64,000 nucleotides of DNA from an uncultured Pelagibacteraceae bacterium (GTDB lineage Bacteria; Pseudomonadota; Alphaproteobacteria; Pelagibacterales; Pelagibacteraceae), in the NCBI GenBank assembly GCA_902519255.1, contig CABYIV010000001.1, positions 124,001 to 188,000 of the forward strand, given 5' to 3'. The notes under the pieces were generated by a model. It did no database searches. It saw nothing but the letters and a program-made list of their open reading frames with translations, and had not been told where the DNA came from. Positions 51,836 to 61,012 of the stretch are shown here, one piece after another (positions within the stretch are counted from its first letter, which is position 1; each line of letters opens with the position of its first letter). A program made the translations under genes and the position numbers.

Positions 51836-51864
51836 CTTTTACTTCAAAGGAATTTATATGTCAA
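51836..51864 (-). promoter_or_regulatory. Candidate promoter for metX
   Basis: Minus strand: perfect TTGACA (51864-51859), 17-nt spacer, TAAAAG (51841-51836, four of six). A start 7-8 nt downstream falls at about 51829, the first base pair of the SAM-II P1 stem, so the transcript would begin with the aptamer. Confidence 0.6.
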
Positions 51865-51926
51865 ATATTGATCAATTAATTATTGTTTTATCTAGTTAAA
51901 AGACTATTTATAGTAAAATATTTACT

Positions 51927-53009
51927 ATGACATTGCCAAGATTTAAAAACATAAAATTACAGAGTTACAAACCAGGAAAATCCTTATTGGCTGGTAATAA
52001 AAATATTATTAAGTTATCTGCAAATGAATCTGCTTTAGGTGTCAGTAAAAATGTCGAAAAAATTGTTAAGTCTAAATTTGATTTATCAAAATATCCAGAC
52101 AGTAAATTTACGGAATTAACACAAAAAATATCAAAGAAGTACGGTTGTGATAAATCCAAGATAATTTGTGGCTCTGGTTCTGACGAAGTAATTCAAATGC
52201 TTTGTCAATTGTTCCTTAGAGAAAATGATGAAGTTGTTGTTCCTCAGTACAGTTTCCTCATGTATAGGATATACTCCAAAATCGTTGGGGCAAATGTAAA
52301 ATTAGCTAAAGAAATTAATTTTAAAGTTTCAGTTAAAGAAATTCTTAAAAAGACATCAAAAAAAACAAAAATTGTTTTTATTGCAAATCCAAATAATCCA
52401 ACAGGCACTTACTTAACAAAAAACGAGCTATTAGACTTAAGGAGAAGATTAAATAAAAATATTTTATTGGTTGTTGATGATGCATATTTTGAATATATGA
52501 AGAATAAAGATTACAAATCTGGAATTGAGTTATTTAAAAACTCTAAAAATGTATTTATTTTAAGAACATTTTCAAAAATCTATGGTCTAGCTTCATTAAG
52601 GATAGGCTGGGGATACGGTGATAAATCTATAATTAAAGAATTATATAAAATTAAACCACCTTTTAACGTAAATAAATTTGCTCAAATTTGTGCCGTTGAA
52701 TCACTTAAAGATGATAAATTTGTTAAAAAGTCAGTAATACATAATCTTAAATGGTGCAAAAAAATTAAAAATGAGATGTTAAAATATAATATTGGTACAA
52801 ACAAAATATCTGGAAATTTCTTTTTGTTAGATTTCAAAAAAGCAAAATTTACCGCAGACACAACTTTAAAAAAATTACAGAAATATGGAATTATACTAAG
52901 AGAAATGAATTCATATGGCATAAAAAATTGTCTAAGACTTACAATTGGCAACACAAAAGAAAACCAAATATTCCTTAAAAGAATGAATACTATTTTTAAA
53001 AATGTTTAA
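51927..53009 (+). CDS. hisC: HisC-type aminotransferase (histidinol-phosphate/aromatic)
   Basis: A 360-residue PLP-dependent class I/II aminotransferase. LSANESALGVS at the N-terminus, IANPNNPTGTYL near residue 152, VVDDAYFEY, and the PLP Lys217 in RTFSKIYGLASLRIGWGYG match HisC. It is followed by tyrA with an 8-nt overlap, not by his genes, so it probably works on phenylalanine/tyrosine precursors, perhaps in addition to histidinol phosphate. Divergent from metX over a 180-nt gap that is mostly the metX leader; no clear promoter for this gene was found. Confidence 0.88.
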   Translation: MTLPRFKNIKLQSYKPGKSLLAGNKNIIKLSANESALGVSKNVEKIVKSKFDLSKYPDSKFTELTQKISKKYGCDKSKIICGSGSDEVIQMLCQLFLRENDEVVVPQYSFLMYRIYSKIVGANVKLAKEINFKVSVKEILKKTSKKTKIVFIANPNNPTGTYLTKNELLDLRRRLNKNILLVVDDAYFEYMKNKDYKSGIELFKNSKNVFILRTFSKIYGLASLRIGWGYGDKSIIKELYKIKPPFNVNKFAQICAVESLKDDKFVKKSVIHNLKWCKKIKNEMLKYNIGTNKISGNFFLLDFKKAKFTADTTLKKLQKYGIILREMNSYGIKNCLRLTIGNTKENQIFLKRMNTIFKNV

Positions 53010-53895
53010 TAATATTCTTATTATTGGTTGCGGATTAATAGGCTCATCAATATTAAAGGCTTCAATACAAAAAAAAATTTCTAAAAATTTTTTTGTATTT
53101 GAAAAGTCTAAAAAATATAGATCTATTATTAAAAAATTTAACAAAAAAATTAAATTTTTAACAAGGTTAGATAAAAATTTAAATAAAATTGATCTTGTGA
53201 TTTTAAGCACTCCTATGAGTGAATATCCTAAATTTTTTTCGTCATTAAATAAAAATCTCAATCATAATTCAATTATAACTGACGTTGGTTCAACAAAAAA
53301 AAATCTAATTTCTTTAAAAAAAAAAAAATTATCAAAAAATCTTGATTGGGTGATGAGTCATCCTATCTCAGGATCCGAAGTTAGTGGGCCCAAATATGGT
53401 AATGCTAATTTGTTCAAAAACAAGTGGTGCATAATAATAAAAGATAGAAATGTTCTAAAACAAAAAAAAGTAGGGAGATTTTGGAAATCTTTAGGATCTA
53501 AAATAATTATTATGAACCCCGATGATCATGATAAAATTTTTTCAGTTACTAGCCATCTACCTCACTTGATTGCTTACAATTTAATAAAAACTGCTCAGGA
53601 TTTTCAGAAAAAAAAGAATAAAAATTTGATTAAATTTAGTGCAGGTGGATTAAGAGATTTCTCAAGAATTGCTGCTTCCAACGAAATAATGTGGAGAGAC
53701 ATATTTTTCGAGAATAAAACTAATATGATTGAAGCAATAAATCTTTTTATGAAAAATTTAAAAGATTTTAAGAATAATATAAGTAAGAAAGAAAATTCAA
53801 AAATAATAAAAAAATTAATCAATTCGAAAGTAGTAAGAAAACAAATAATTTCTCAAAAACAAGATATTTCTAAACCTGATTTTGGTCGAGAGTAA
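53002..53895 (+). CDS. tyrA: Prephenate/arogenate dehydrogenase
   Basis: A 297-residue NAD(P)-dependent enzyme of tyrosine synthesis. IIGCGLIGSSILKAS is the nucleotide motif at residues 5-19, TDVGSTKKNL and SHPISGSEVSGPKYGNANLF follow, with the catalytic His in VTSHLPHLIAYNL. The protein is extremely Lys-rich and its gene carries a run of 13 A (53316-53328), read in frame as Lys codons. Ends 1 nt from the convergent peptidase gene. Confidence 0.93.
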   Translation: MFNNILIIGCGLIGSSILKASIQKKISKNFFVFEKSKKYRSIIKKFNKKIKFLTRLDKNLNKIDLVILSTPMSEYPKFFSSLNKNLNHNSIITDVGSTKKNLISLKKKKLSKNLDWVMSHPISGSEVSGPKYGNANLFKNKWCIIIKDRNVLKQKKVGRFWKSLGSKIIIMNPDDHDKIFSVTSHLPHLIAYNLIKTAQDFQKKKNKNLIKFSAGGLRDFSRIAASNEIMWRDIFFENKTNMIEAINLFMKNLKDFKNNISKKENSKIIKKLINSKVVRKQIISQKQDISKPDFGRE

Positions 53896-53896
53896 T

Positions 53897-54643
53897 TCAG
53901 ATCCTTGTTACTTTCTTTACATCTAATTTCGCCGTTTCTTTAATTAGTTTTATCGCTTTTTTAATTGGCATTATGATCACTTTTTTTTTTGGACCATAAG
54001 CGTGGATAAGATCATTTGTATTGATGCATATAGCAACATGTCCTTTCCAAAAAATAATATCACCTTTTTTAAATTTTTTTTTGTATCCCACACCTTTTTT
54101 TAATTTAACTTGATCAATCGTGTCTCTTGGAAAAAAATTATTATTAAATTTATAAAATATCTGCAATAGAGCTGAACAATCAATTCCTTTGAATGTTTTT
54201 CCACCCCATTTATATTTACAATTTAGAAAACTTTTAAATATCTTTACAAAATCAGAATTTTTTTTTTGGATTGGAAATATGTCTTTTGATCTTAGCCATT
54301 TATCTTTCTTATACATAATGAAATTTTGATCCTTTTTTAAAATTTGTATTTTGCTCGTAAATGGTAAAAACTTTTTTGATTTCTTTTTTTTATTACCTAA
54401 ATAAATTCTAGCTTTTAAAATTCCAACTTTGTGAGTTGGATTGAATTTTTCGTAGCTATCAATTTTTTTTATAAAGCCTGAATATTTGTCATATGAAGTC
54501 TTTATTTTAAAATAATTATTTTTTTTACTAATTATTTTAAAACTTTCACCGTAGATAAGTTGAGAGCTAACATTAGAGTTCTTCTTTGGTTCCTCTAATA
54601 TATCGACAAAAGGCTCTTTTAAAAAAAAACTATTTTGCACCAA
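53897..54643 (-). CDS. NlpC/P60 family cell-wall peptidase
   Basis: A 248-residue protein with SH3b-like segments in the N-terminal half and an NlpC/P60 (C40) catalytic domain from about residue 130. Catalytic Cys156 is in GIDCSALLQIFY, His202 in WKGHVAICI, and the third polar residue His214 in DLIHAYG. Family enzymes cut gamma-D-Glu-diaminopimelate bonds in peptidoglycan peptides. No signal peptide is evident, so it may act on muropeptides in the cytoplasm. It overlaps the AmpG-like permease gene by 14 nt, consistent with a murein-recycling pair. Confidence 0.85.
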   Translation of the reverse strand: MVQNSFFLKEPFVDILEEPKKNSNVSSQLIYGESFKIISKKNNYFKIKTSYDKYSGFIKKIDSYEKFNPTHKVGILKARIYLGNKKKKSKKFLPFTSKIQILKKDQNFIMYKKDKWLRSKDIFPIQKKNSDFVKIFKSFLNCKYKWGGKTFKGIDCSALLQIFYKFNNNFFPRDTIDQVKLKKGVGYKKKFKKGDIIFWKGHVAICINTNDLIHAYGPKKKVIIMPIKKAIKLIKETAKLDVKKVTRI

Positions 54644-56003
54644 TTTTAATTTTATTCCTTATAAACCATAAACAAATTAAGGATGGGATGACCATTAAAG
54701 TAGTAATTATAAAAAAGGTTCCCCAGTCTCCATTTAGCCAATCAACTAAAGCACCCGATGAAGAAGCAAGTGTCGTTCTTCCTGCAGTTCCAATTGAAGC
54801 TAGAAGTGCATACTGTGTAGCGGTATAAGTCCTATCCACTAAAAGAGAGATAAAGGCTACGAAAGCAACAGTTGCAAATGCTGCAGATATATCATCAGCG
54901 ATAACCGCTAAAGCAAACAACCATTCAGATTTTCCTGACCACGCGAGAGCAGCAAATAATAAATTTGTTGCTGCCATAAATCCACCAGCAATAAACATTG
55001 TTTTTATTGTGCCAGCTCTCATAGCAAATATTCCACCTAATAATGTAAACACAACTGTCGTTATCCAGCCTAGAGTTTTAGAGTATATCGCTATCTCACC
55101 TTTTGAAAATCCTACCTCTTTATAAAAAACTATGGACATTCTTCCAAGAAAGGCTTCTCCAATTTTAAAGAGAAAGACAAAGCCAAGGATTCCAACTGCA
55201 ATTGAGAAACCATTTTTTTTGAAGAAACTAATTATTGGACCTCCTATTGTACCAGTAATATAAGCAACAAATTTTGTTATTACATTATTTGATCCAAGTT
55301 TTGATTGTATTATTTCGTCTGTTTCTTTTTGTTTGTTTTGCCTATCTGTTGTTATAGGCTCGTGTATAAACATTAAACCTATATTCATCAGGATTACTAC
55401 AACACCAAGAACTAAAAAAGTAGTTTGCCAGTAATCTTCAATTCCAATGTTTTGAAAAAATTCGGCAGTAAACAATGCAATAACACCACCTAACTTATAT
55501 CCGGTCCACCATCCAACTACAGCCATAGCAGCACCTGCTGCCATAGATTTTCCTTCATCAGCATTAATTTGTTCGATTCTCAACGCATCAACTGTAATAT
55601 CTTGTGTAGCCGAAGCAATTGCTATAACTAATCCAACACTAATTAGTAACGCCAAATTTTCTGTAGGGTTAATAAAACTCCAAACAATTAAACTAAATAA
55701 AATTATAATTTGCATAAGGACAATCCAGCCTCGTCGATGCCCTAATCTTTTTGTTAAAAATGGAATTTGTATTCTATCAATTATTGGTGCCCACAAATAA
55801 TTAAAGGCGTACACCCCAAATATTAAACCTGCCCATCCAATAGTTGATCTACTTAAACCTTCTTCTTTTAGCCAAAGGCTTAAACTGCTGGCAATTAAAA
55901 CCCAAGGAAATCCACTAATTGCACCAAGAAGCAATATTCTTAGCATTCGAATATCCTTGTAAACTAAAATAGATTCTGACCAGGTTTGTTTTTTTTCAAA
56001 CAT
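54630..56003 (-). CDS. ampG: AmpG-like muropeptide permease (MFS)
   Basis: A 457-residue 12-14-helix transporter. The start at 56003 (MFEKKQTWSES) is chosen because it forms a TAATG overlap with trkH; a longer frame from 56093 would run inside trkH. LLLGAISGFPWVLIASSLSLWLKEEGLSRSTIGWAG is a typical AmpG opening, and ASATQDITVDALRIEQI is the family signature. AmpG imports anhydromuropeptides. The adjacent NlpC/P60 peptidase strengthens this call. Confidence 0.85.
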   Translation of the reverse strand: MFEKKQTWSESILVYKDIRMLRILLLGAISGFPWVLIASSLSLWLKEEGLSRSTIGWAGLIFGVYAFNYLWAPIIDRIQIPFLTKRLGHRRGWIVLMQIIILFSLIVWSFINPTENLALLISVGLVIAIASATQDITVDALRIEQINADEGKSMAAGAAMAVVGWWTGYKLGGVIALFTAEFFQNIGIEDYWQTTFLVLGVVVILMNIGLMFIHEPITTDRQNKQKETDEIIQSKLGSNNVITKFVAYITGTIGGPIISFFKKNGFSIAVGILGFVFLFKIGEAFLGRMSIVFYKEVGFSKGEIAIYSKTLGWITTVVFTLLGGIFAMRAGTIKTMFIAGGFMAATNLLFAALAWSGKSEWLFALAVIADDISAAFATVAFVAFISLLVDRTYTATQYALLASIGTAGRTTLASSSGALVDWLNGDWGTFFIITTLMVIPSLICLWFIRNKIKIGAK

Positions 56004-57451
56004 TAATATTTTCTCCAAAAAGATGGAATAAATAATACTAGAATTGCAAATAATTCCAACCTTCCAAGTATCATTGCAGCACTGAGAACCCATTTAGAAA
56101 AATCAGACAGGCTTGAAAAACTTCCGTTTGGACCAATAATATCACCTAAACCTGGACCAACATTTGAAATTGACGTGGCAGCTGCTGAAATTGCAGTAAT
56201 AAAATTTAATCCGTCAAGCGATAAAAGCGCAGTCACAACAAAAAATATTAATATATAAAGAAATATAAAAGAAATAATTGAGTCCATAAATTTTTCATCC
56301 ACATTATTATTTTGATATTTAATTTTGAAAATTCCTCGAGGGTAAATTATTTTTTTCAGCTGGTTTGATATGAATTGATACAAAATTTGAACTCTAAAAA
56401 TCTTTATTCCGCAAGTTGTAGAGCCTGCACAGCCTCCAATGAACATTAAAATTATGAAGTATACTAGTGGAAATTGACCCCAATTACTAAAATTTTCTGT
56501 AGCATACCCTGTTCCAGTTAAAATAGAAATTATATTAAAGCTAACAGATAAAAAACTTATCTCAGTTAAGCTTTTATTTATAACAGATAAATAAAAAAAC
56601 ATTAAAAGAATTGAAATAATAACCAAAATTATAAAAGTTTTTATTTGTGTGTCTTTGAAAAATATTTTCTTATCTCCAGCCAAGTATTTGATGTAACTAA
56701 TAAAAGGTATACTTCCAAGAATAATAAATATTATTGCATTAATTTCTATTAACGAGCTGTTAAAATAACCTATAGATTCATTATAATTTGCAAAACCTCC
56801 AGTCGCTATTGTTGTCATAGCATGCACGATGCTATCAAAAAAACTCATCCCAAATATAAAATAAAAGAAAGCACAAGTTAAAGTTAATAAGGAATATATA
56901 GACAATAATCTCAAAGAAACTTCTTTAGTTTTAGGAAAAATTTTTTCAGAAGTATCATTAGATGAAATATTGAAAAGTTGCATACCCCCTATATTCATTA
57001 AAGGCATTAAAGTGATTGCCATTACGATAATTCCAATACCACCAAACCACTGTAACATTCCTCTCCAAAGTAATATCGCTTTAGACGTTTCATTTAGATT
57101 CGTGATAATTGTAGATCCTGTTGTTGTAATACCAGACATGCTCTCAAAAAACGCATCTGTAAAACTCAAATCCGTACTAGAAAAAATTAAAGGTAAAGAA
57201 CCAAATATAGCGATACTTAACCACGAAAGTGCTGTGAGTAAAAAAGCTTGAGGTAAACTTATCTTTTTATCGTGATCATAATTAGAAATGAAAAATAAAA
57301 ATCCAAAAACAATAGTAACAATCATTGATCCGATAAATCCTGCATCAATTTGATCAAATATTAATTGAACCAAAATTGGTACAATCATTGAAAGACCTAA
57401 AATAATTTGCAAAACCCCTAATGTAAAAAAGACAGTTTTATAATTGGACAT
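56003..57451 (-). CDS. trkH: Trk potassium uptake protein TrkH
   Basis: A 482-residue membrane protein with the four-fold M1-P-M2 repeat of Trk/Ktr channels. Filter-type pore loops are seen in SGITTTGSTIITNL, TIATGGFANYNES, LTGTGYATENFSN and ISNVGPGLGDIIGPNG. Needs a cytosolic TrkA regulator, which is not in this window. The start lies 86 nt from the divergent lysS. Confidence 0.93.
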   Translation of the reverse strand: MSNYKTVFFTLGVLQIILGLSMIVPILVQLIFDQIDAGFIGSMIVTIVFGFLFFISNYDHDKKISLPQAFLLTALSWLSIAIFGSLPLIFSSTDLSFTDAFFESMSGITTTGSTIITNLNETSKAILLWRGMLQWFGGIGIIVMAITLMPLMNIGGMQLFNISSNDTSEKIFPKTKEVSLRLLSIYSLLTLTCAFFYFIFGMSFFDSIVHAMTTIATGGFANYNESIGYFNSSLIEINAIIFIILGSIPFISYIKYLAGDKKIFFKDTQIKTFIILVIISILLMFFYLSVINKSLTEISFLSVSFNIISILTGTGYATENFSNWGQFPLVYFIILMFIGGCAGSTTCGIKIFRVQILYQFISNQLKKIIYPRGIFKIKYQNNNVDEKFMDSIISFIFLYILIFFVVTALLSLDGLNFITAISAAATSISNVGPGLGDIIGPNGSFSSLSDFSKWVLSAAMILGRLELFAILVLFIPSFWRKY

Positions 57452-57537
57452 TTTGAATGGACATTATTTTATGGTAAATAAATTTCAACTCTATATGAAT
57501 TATTAAAAAGGCTGATATTAAGGATATTTAAGTAGTT

Positions 57538-59106
57538 GTGATAGACAAAACAAATTTTGACAAAACAAACGCCTGGCCATTTGTTGAGGCTAAAAAGCTA
57601 TTAAGAGAGAGAAAATCGAACATAGAGAAAAAAAATAAAATAGTTTTACAAACTGGTTATGGTCCTAGTGGTCTACCACATATAGGTACATTTGGAGAAG
57701 TTGCAAGGACGACAATGATTGTCAACGCTCTTGATCATTTAACAGATATTCCAAAGGAAATTATTACATTTTCTGATGATATGGATGGACTTAGAAAAGT
57801 ACCTGAAAATGTTCCAAATCAAGAAAAGCTCAAAAATAATCTTCACAAACCTTTAACGGATGTCCCTGATCCATTTGAAAAGTTTAGTAGTTTTGGAGAA
57901 CATAATAATAATATGTTGAAACAATTTCTTGATAATTTTAAATTTAAATATTCATTTAAAAGTTCTACAGAACTCTACAAGTCTGGTTATTTTAATGACA
58001 CCCTAAAATTAGTTCTAGAAAATTATGAAAAAATTATGGAAATAATTCTTCCAACTTTAGGTAAAGAAAGACAGAAAACCTATTCCCCCTTTTTACCAAT
58101 ATGCCCAGAAACTGGAAAAGTTCTTGAAATACCTGTTTTAGAAATTGATTCTAAATCTTCTAAAATCATATTTGATAATAATGGATCAAAATTGGAAAAA
58201 AGTATTTTAGACGGGAACTGCAAATTGCAATGGAAAGTTGATTGGGCAATGAGATGGTACGCTTTAGATGTTGATTTTGAAATGTATGGAAAGGATTTAA
58301 TTGAGAGTGCAATTCTTTCAACTAAGATTATTAAAACATTAGGTAAATCTAACCCATCTGGTTTTGCATATGAACTTTTTTTGGACGAAAAAGGTGAAAA
58401 AATATCTAAATCAAAAGGTAATGGAGTAACTATAGATGAATGGCTGAATTATGCATCTCCTCAAAGTCTATCTCTTTACATGTATCAAAATCCAAAAAGA
58501 GCAAAAAAATTGTACAGAGAAGTTGTTCCAAAAGCTGTTGATGAATATCTAGATTTTATAGAAAAAGGAAAAACTCAAAATGATTTACAGAAGTTAATGA
58601 ATCCAGTTTGGCATGTACATAATGGATCAATGCCAGAAGAAAATACAATTATGACTTTTTCAATGCTTTTAAATTTAGTTGAAACAAGTAATGCGGACAG
58701 CAAACAATTACTTTGGAAATTTGTAAAAAAATACAAGTCAGAAATTAATGAAAATGATCATCCAATTTTTGATAATTTAATTGAATATGCAATAAAATAT
58801 TTCAATGATGTTATAAAAACAAAAAAAATTTACAAAACTCCAAATGAAAAAGAGAAAGTTGCACTGAAAGCATTAATTAAGTCTTTAGATAATTGTAATG
58901 ATAAAATGGCTCCTGAAGATATTCAGACAAATATTTTTACCGTAGGAAAAGAAAATGGTTATAAAGAAAATTTAAGAGAATGGTTTAAGCTTATCTATGA
59001 GGTTGTATTTGGTGACGAAAATGGACCCAGAATGGGCTTCTTCATTAGTTTTTTTGGAGTAAATGAAACCAAAGAATTGATAAGAAAAAAGGTTGAAAAT
59101 GTTTAA
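57538..59106 (+). CDS. lysS: Class I lysyl-tRNA synthetase
   Basis: A 522-residue class I (archaeal-type) LysRS, known also in many alphaproteobacteria, which attaches lysine to tRNA. The class I signatures are PHIGT at residues 47-51 and KISKSKG near 290. The start is GTG at 57538: an in-frame TAA lies three codons upstream and no ATG exists before the HIGH motif. No class II lysS is visible in this window. Its 3' end overlaps pyrD. Confidence 0.95.
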   Translation: MIDKTNFDKTNAWPFVEAKKLLRERKSNIEKKNKIVLQTGYGPSGLPHIGTFGEVARTTMIVNALDHLTDIPKEIITFSDDMDGLRKVPENVPNQEKLKNNLHKPLTDVPDPFEKFSSFGEHNNNMLKQFLDNFKFKYSFKSSTELYKSGYFNDTLKLVLENYEKIMEIILPTLGKERQKTYSPFLPICPETGKVLEIPVLEIDSKSSKIIFDNNGSKLEKSILDGNCKLQWKVDWAMRWYALDVDFEMYGKDLIESAILSTKIIKTLGKSNPSGFAYELFLDEKGEKISKSKGNGVTIDEWLNYASPQSLSLYMYQNPKRAKKLYREVVPKAVDEYLDFIEKGKTQNDLQKLMNPVWHVHNGSMPEENTIMTFSMLLNLVETSNADSKQLLWKFVKKYKSEINENDHPIFDNLIEYAIKYFNDVIKTKKIYKTPNEKEKVALKALIKSLDNCNDKMAPEDIQTNIFTVGKENGYKENLREWFKLIYEVVFGDENGPRMGFFISFFGVNETKELIRKKVENV

Positions 59107-60139
59107 TCTTATAAGACCTTTTATATTTAAATTTAGCCCTGAAGTTGCACACTCGCTAGCAATAAAGGCTTTAAAGTTAAATCAGATACCAGCTATAGAT
59201 AAAACAACCAGAGTTACTATCCAAACTAAATTTTTAGACAAAACCTTAAATTCTCCTCTAGGTGTTGCTGCTGGATTTGATAAAAATGCAGAAGTTTACA
59301 ATCCTCTATACAAACTAGGATTTGGTTTTGTTGAGGTAGGTACAATTACACCTAAACCACAAAAAGGAAATCCGAAGCCAAGAGTGTTCAGATTGGAGGA
59401 AGATGAGGCTTTAATTAATAGACTTGGATTTAACAATATTGGATCAGAAGAAAGTAAAAAAAATATTGAAAATAATTCACCTAATGGATTACTTGGTATT
59501 AATATAGGACCTAATAAAGATACTGAAAACAGAGTTGAAGATTATTTAATTTGTTTCAGAAAATTTCATAATTTAGCAGACTATATTACAATTAATATCT
59601 CTTCTCCTAACACAGAAAATTTAAGAAACTTTCACAAAAATGAAGAGTTAGATAATCTTTTAAAATGCATAAATGAAGAAAAGAAAAATTTAAATTCAAA
59701 TGTGCCAATAGCAGTCAAAGTATCTCCTGATATTGATGAAAAAAGTATTGATGAAATCTCAGAACTTTTTTTAAAATATAATGTTCAAATAGTTATAGTT
59801 TCAAATACGACAGATAGAAATAGAGAAAATATATCTAATATAAATAAATTAGAGAAAGGCGGTTTGTCTGGAAAACCACTTGAAAATATCTCTAATGAAT
59901 TGATTAATAAATTTTTTAAATTAGTTGGAAAAAAAATCTTAATAATTGGAGTTGGAGGCGTTGACTCTGCCGATGGCGTTTTCAATAAAATTGTAAGTGG
60001 TGCAACTCTTGTGCAATTGTATACAGGTATGGTTTATAAAGGACCAACTATTGCTTCAAAGATTAATAAAGATCTCGACGAAATTGTAAAAAGAGAAGGT
60101 TTTAAAAATATTTCTGAAGCTATTGGAACAAAAAATTAA
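59099..60139 (+). CDS. pyrD: Dihydroorotate dehydrogenase (quinone)
   Basis: A 346-residue class 2 enzyme of pyrimidine synthesis that passes electrons to ubiquinone. GVAAGFDKNAEVYNPLYKLGFGFVEVGTITPKPQKGNPKPR is the FMN region and the catalytic Ser is in ITINISSPNTENLR. The N-terminal helix FNLIRPFIFKFSPEVAHSLAIKAL is the membrane-associated quinone part. I choose the ATG at 59099 over a TTG at 59093. Overlaps lysS by 8 nt. Confidence 0.96.
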   Translation: MFNLIRPFIFKFSPEVAHSLAIKALKLNQIPAIDKTTRVTIQTKFLDKTLNSPLGVAAGFDKNAEVYNPLYKLGFGFVEVGTITPKPQKGNPKPRVFRLEEDEALINRLGFNNIGSEESKKNIENNSPNGLLGINIGPNKDTENRVEDYLICFRKFHNLADYITINISSPNTENLRNFHKNEELDNLLKCINEEKKNLNSNVPIAVKVSPDIDEKSIDEISELFLKYNVQIVIVSNTTDRNRENISNINKLEKGGLSGKPLENISNELINKFFKLVGKKILIIGVGGVDSADGVFNKIVSGATLVQLYTGMVYKGPTIASKINKDLDEIVKREGFKNISEAIGTKN

Positions 60140-60141
60140 TC

Positions 60142-60170
60142 TTGACTGGTATACTTTAAGACCATATACA
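60142..60170 (+). promoter_or_regulatory. Candidate sigma-70 promoter for rpmB
   Basis: TTGACT (60142-60147), 17-nt spacer, TATACA (60165-60170) in the 43-nt gap before rpmB. The -35 is five of six and the -10 four of six to consensus. The start would be only a few bases before the ATG at 60183, giving a very short leader. Confidence 0.55.
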
Positions 60171-60182
60171 TCTTGAAAATTT

Positions 60183-60464
60183 ATGTCAAAAAAATGCGAA
60201 CTTACTGGTAAAATCCCTCTAAAAGGCCATAATGTTAGTCACGCTAACAATAAAACTAAGAGAAGATTTCTTCCAAATTTAAAGAAAGTAAAATTTAAAA
60301 GTGAACTTTTAAAAAAATCTATGAGATTAACAGTTTCAAATGCAGGTGTTAGATCTGTAGATAAAAAAGGTAGCTTTGATAATTTCTTAAAATCTGCAAA
60401 ATCAAGAGATTTATCGTTAAGATTAAAAAAGCTTAAAAAATCAATAATCGCAAAAACAGCATAA
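60183..60464 (+). CDS. rpmB: 50S ribosomal protein L28
   Basis: A 93-residue L28 with [33 protein letters not shown], the family N-terminus, and ending in a Lys-rich segment. Alphaproteobacterial length. Overlaps yhhQ by 1 nt. Confidence 0.97.
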   Translation: MSKKCELTGKIPLKGHNVSHANNKTKRRFLPNLKKVKFKSELLKKSMRLTVSNAGVRSVDKKGSFDNFLKSAKSRDLSLRLKKLKKSIIAKTA

Positions 60465-61012
60465 TGAATAAAGTTTTCCTTACTCTCTCATTTTTAATGG
60501 GATTGGTTGTGCTAGCATCTAATTATTTAGTTCAATTTCCTATAAAATATTACGGTTTAGAGGAAATTTTAACTTACGGTGCTTTTAGTTATCCAATTGC
60601 ATTTTTAATTACAGATTTAGCCAACAGATCCTTTGGAAAATTAGTAGCTAGAAAAATTGTCTATATAGGCTTCACAATTGGAATTTTGTTTACTTTAATA
60701 TTTTCAACTAATTTTACTGATCTTATTTCTATAAGAATAGCAATTGGTTCAGGAACAGCTTTTATAATTGCTCAACTTTTAGATGTTCAGATATTTGATC
60801 AATTAAGACAAAAAAAGTGGTTTATAGCACCTTTAACATCTTCTTTGATAGGTTCAACTGTTGATACTTTTTTATTTTTCTCAATATCGTTCTATGGAAC
60901 GGGAATTCCTTGGGTAACTTTATCGTTAGGAGATCTTGCGGTAAAAATATTTGTAGCTCTTGTAATGTTGATACCTTTTAGATTATTACTCGGCACACTA
61001 AAAGCAGCATAA
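60464..61012 (+). CDS. yhhQ: Queuosine precursor transporter (VUT family)
   Basis: A 182-residue membrane protein with about six helices. The segment YGAFSYPIAFLITDLANRSFGKLVARKIVYIGF is the VUT/YhhQ signature, and GSTVDTFLFFSISFYG the C-terminal one. Family members take up 7-cyano-7-deazaguanine or related bases for queuosine. Coupled to rpmB by TAATG. Confidence 0.88.
   Translation: MNKVFLTLSFLMGLVVLASNYLVQFPIKYYGLEEILTYGAFSYPIAFLITDLANRSFGKLVARKIVYIGFTIGILFTLIFSTNFTDLISIRIAIGSGTAFIIAQLLDVQIFDQLRQKKWFIAPLTSSLIGSTVDTFLFFSISFYGTGIPWVTLSLGDLAVKIFVALVMLIPFRLLLGTLKAA

Noticed and set aside
51858-51899. 13-codon ORF (starting MSNIDQ) with an AAGGAA sequence 5' of its ATG, a possible leader peptide for hisC
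   Set aside because: The same bases hold the minus-strand TTGACA and spacer of the metX promoter, and the peptide has no His, Tyr or Phe codons to sense. Explained by the other strand.
51883-51914. Possible hisC promoter (TTGTTT ... TATAGT)
   Set aside because: Spacing of 20 nt and a weak -35; not better than chance in AT-rich sequence.
56004-56093. Longer AmpG start adding 30 residues
   Set aside because: It would lie wholly inside trkH; the TAATG overlap at 56003 and the normal AmpG N-terminus favour the shorter form.
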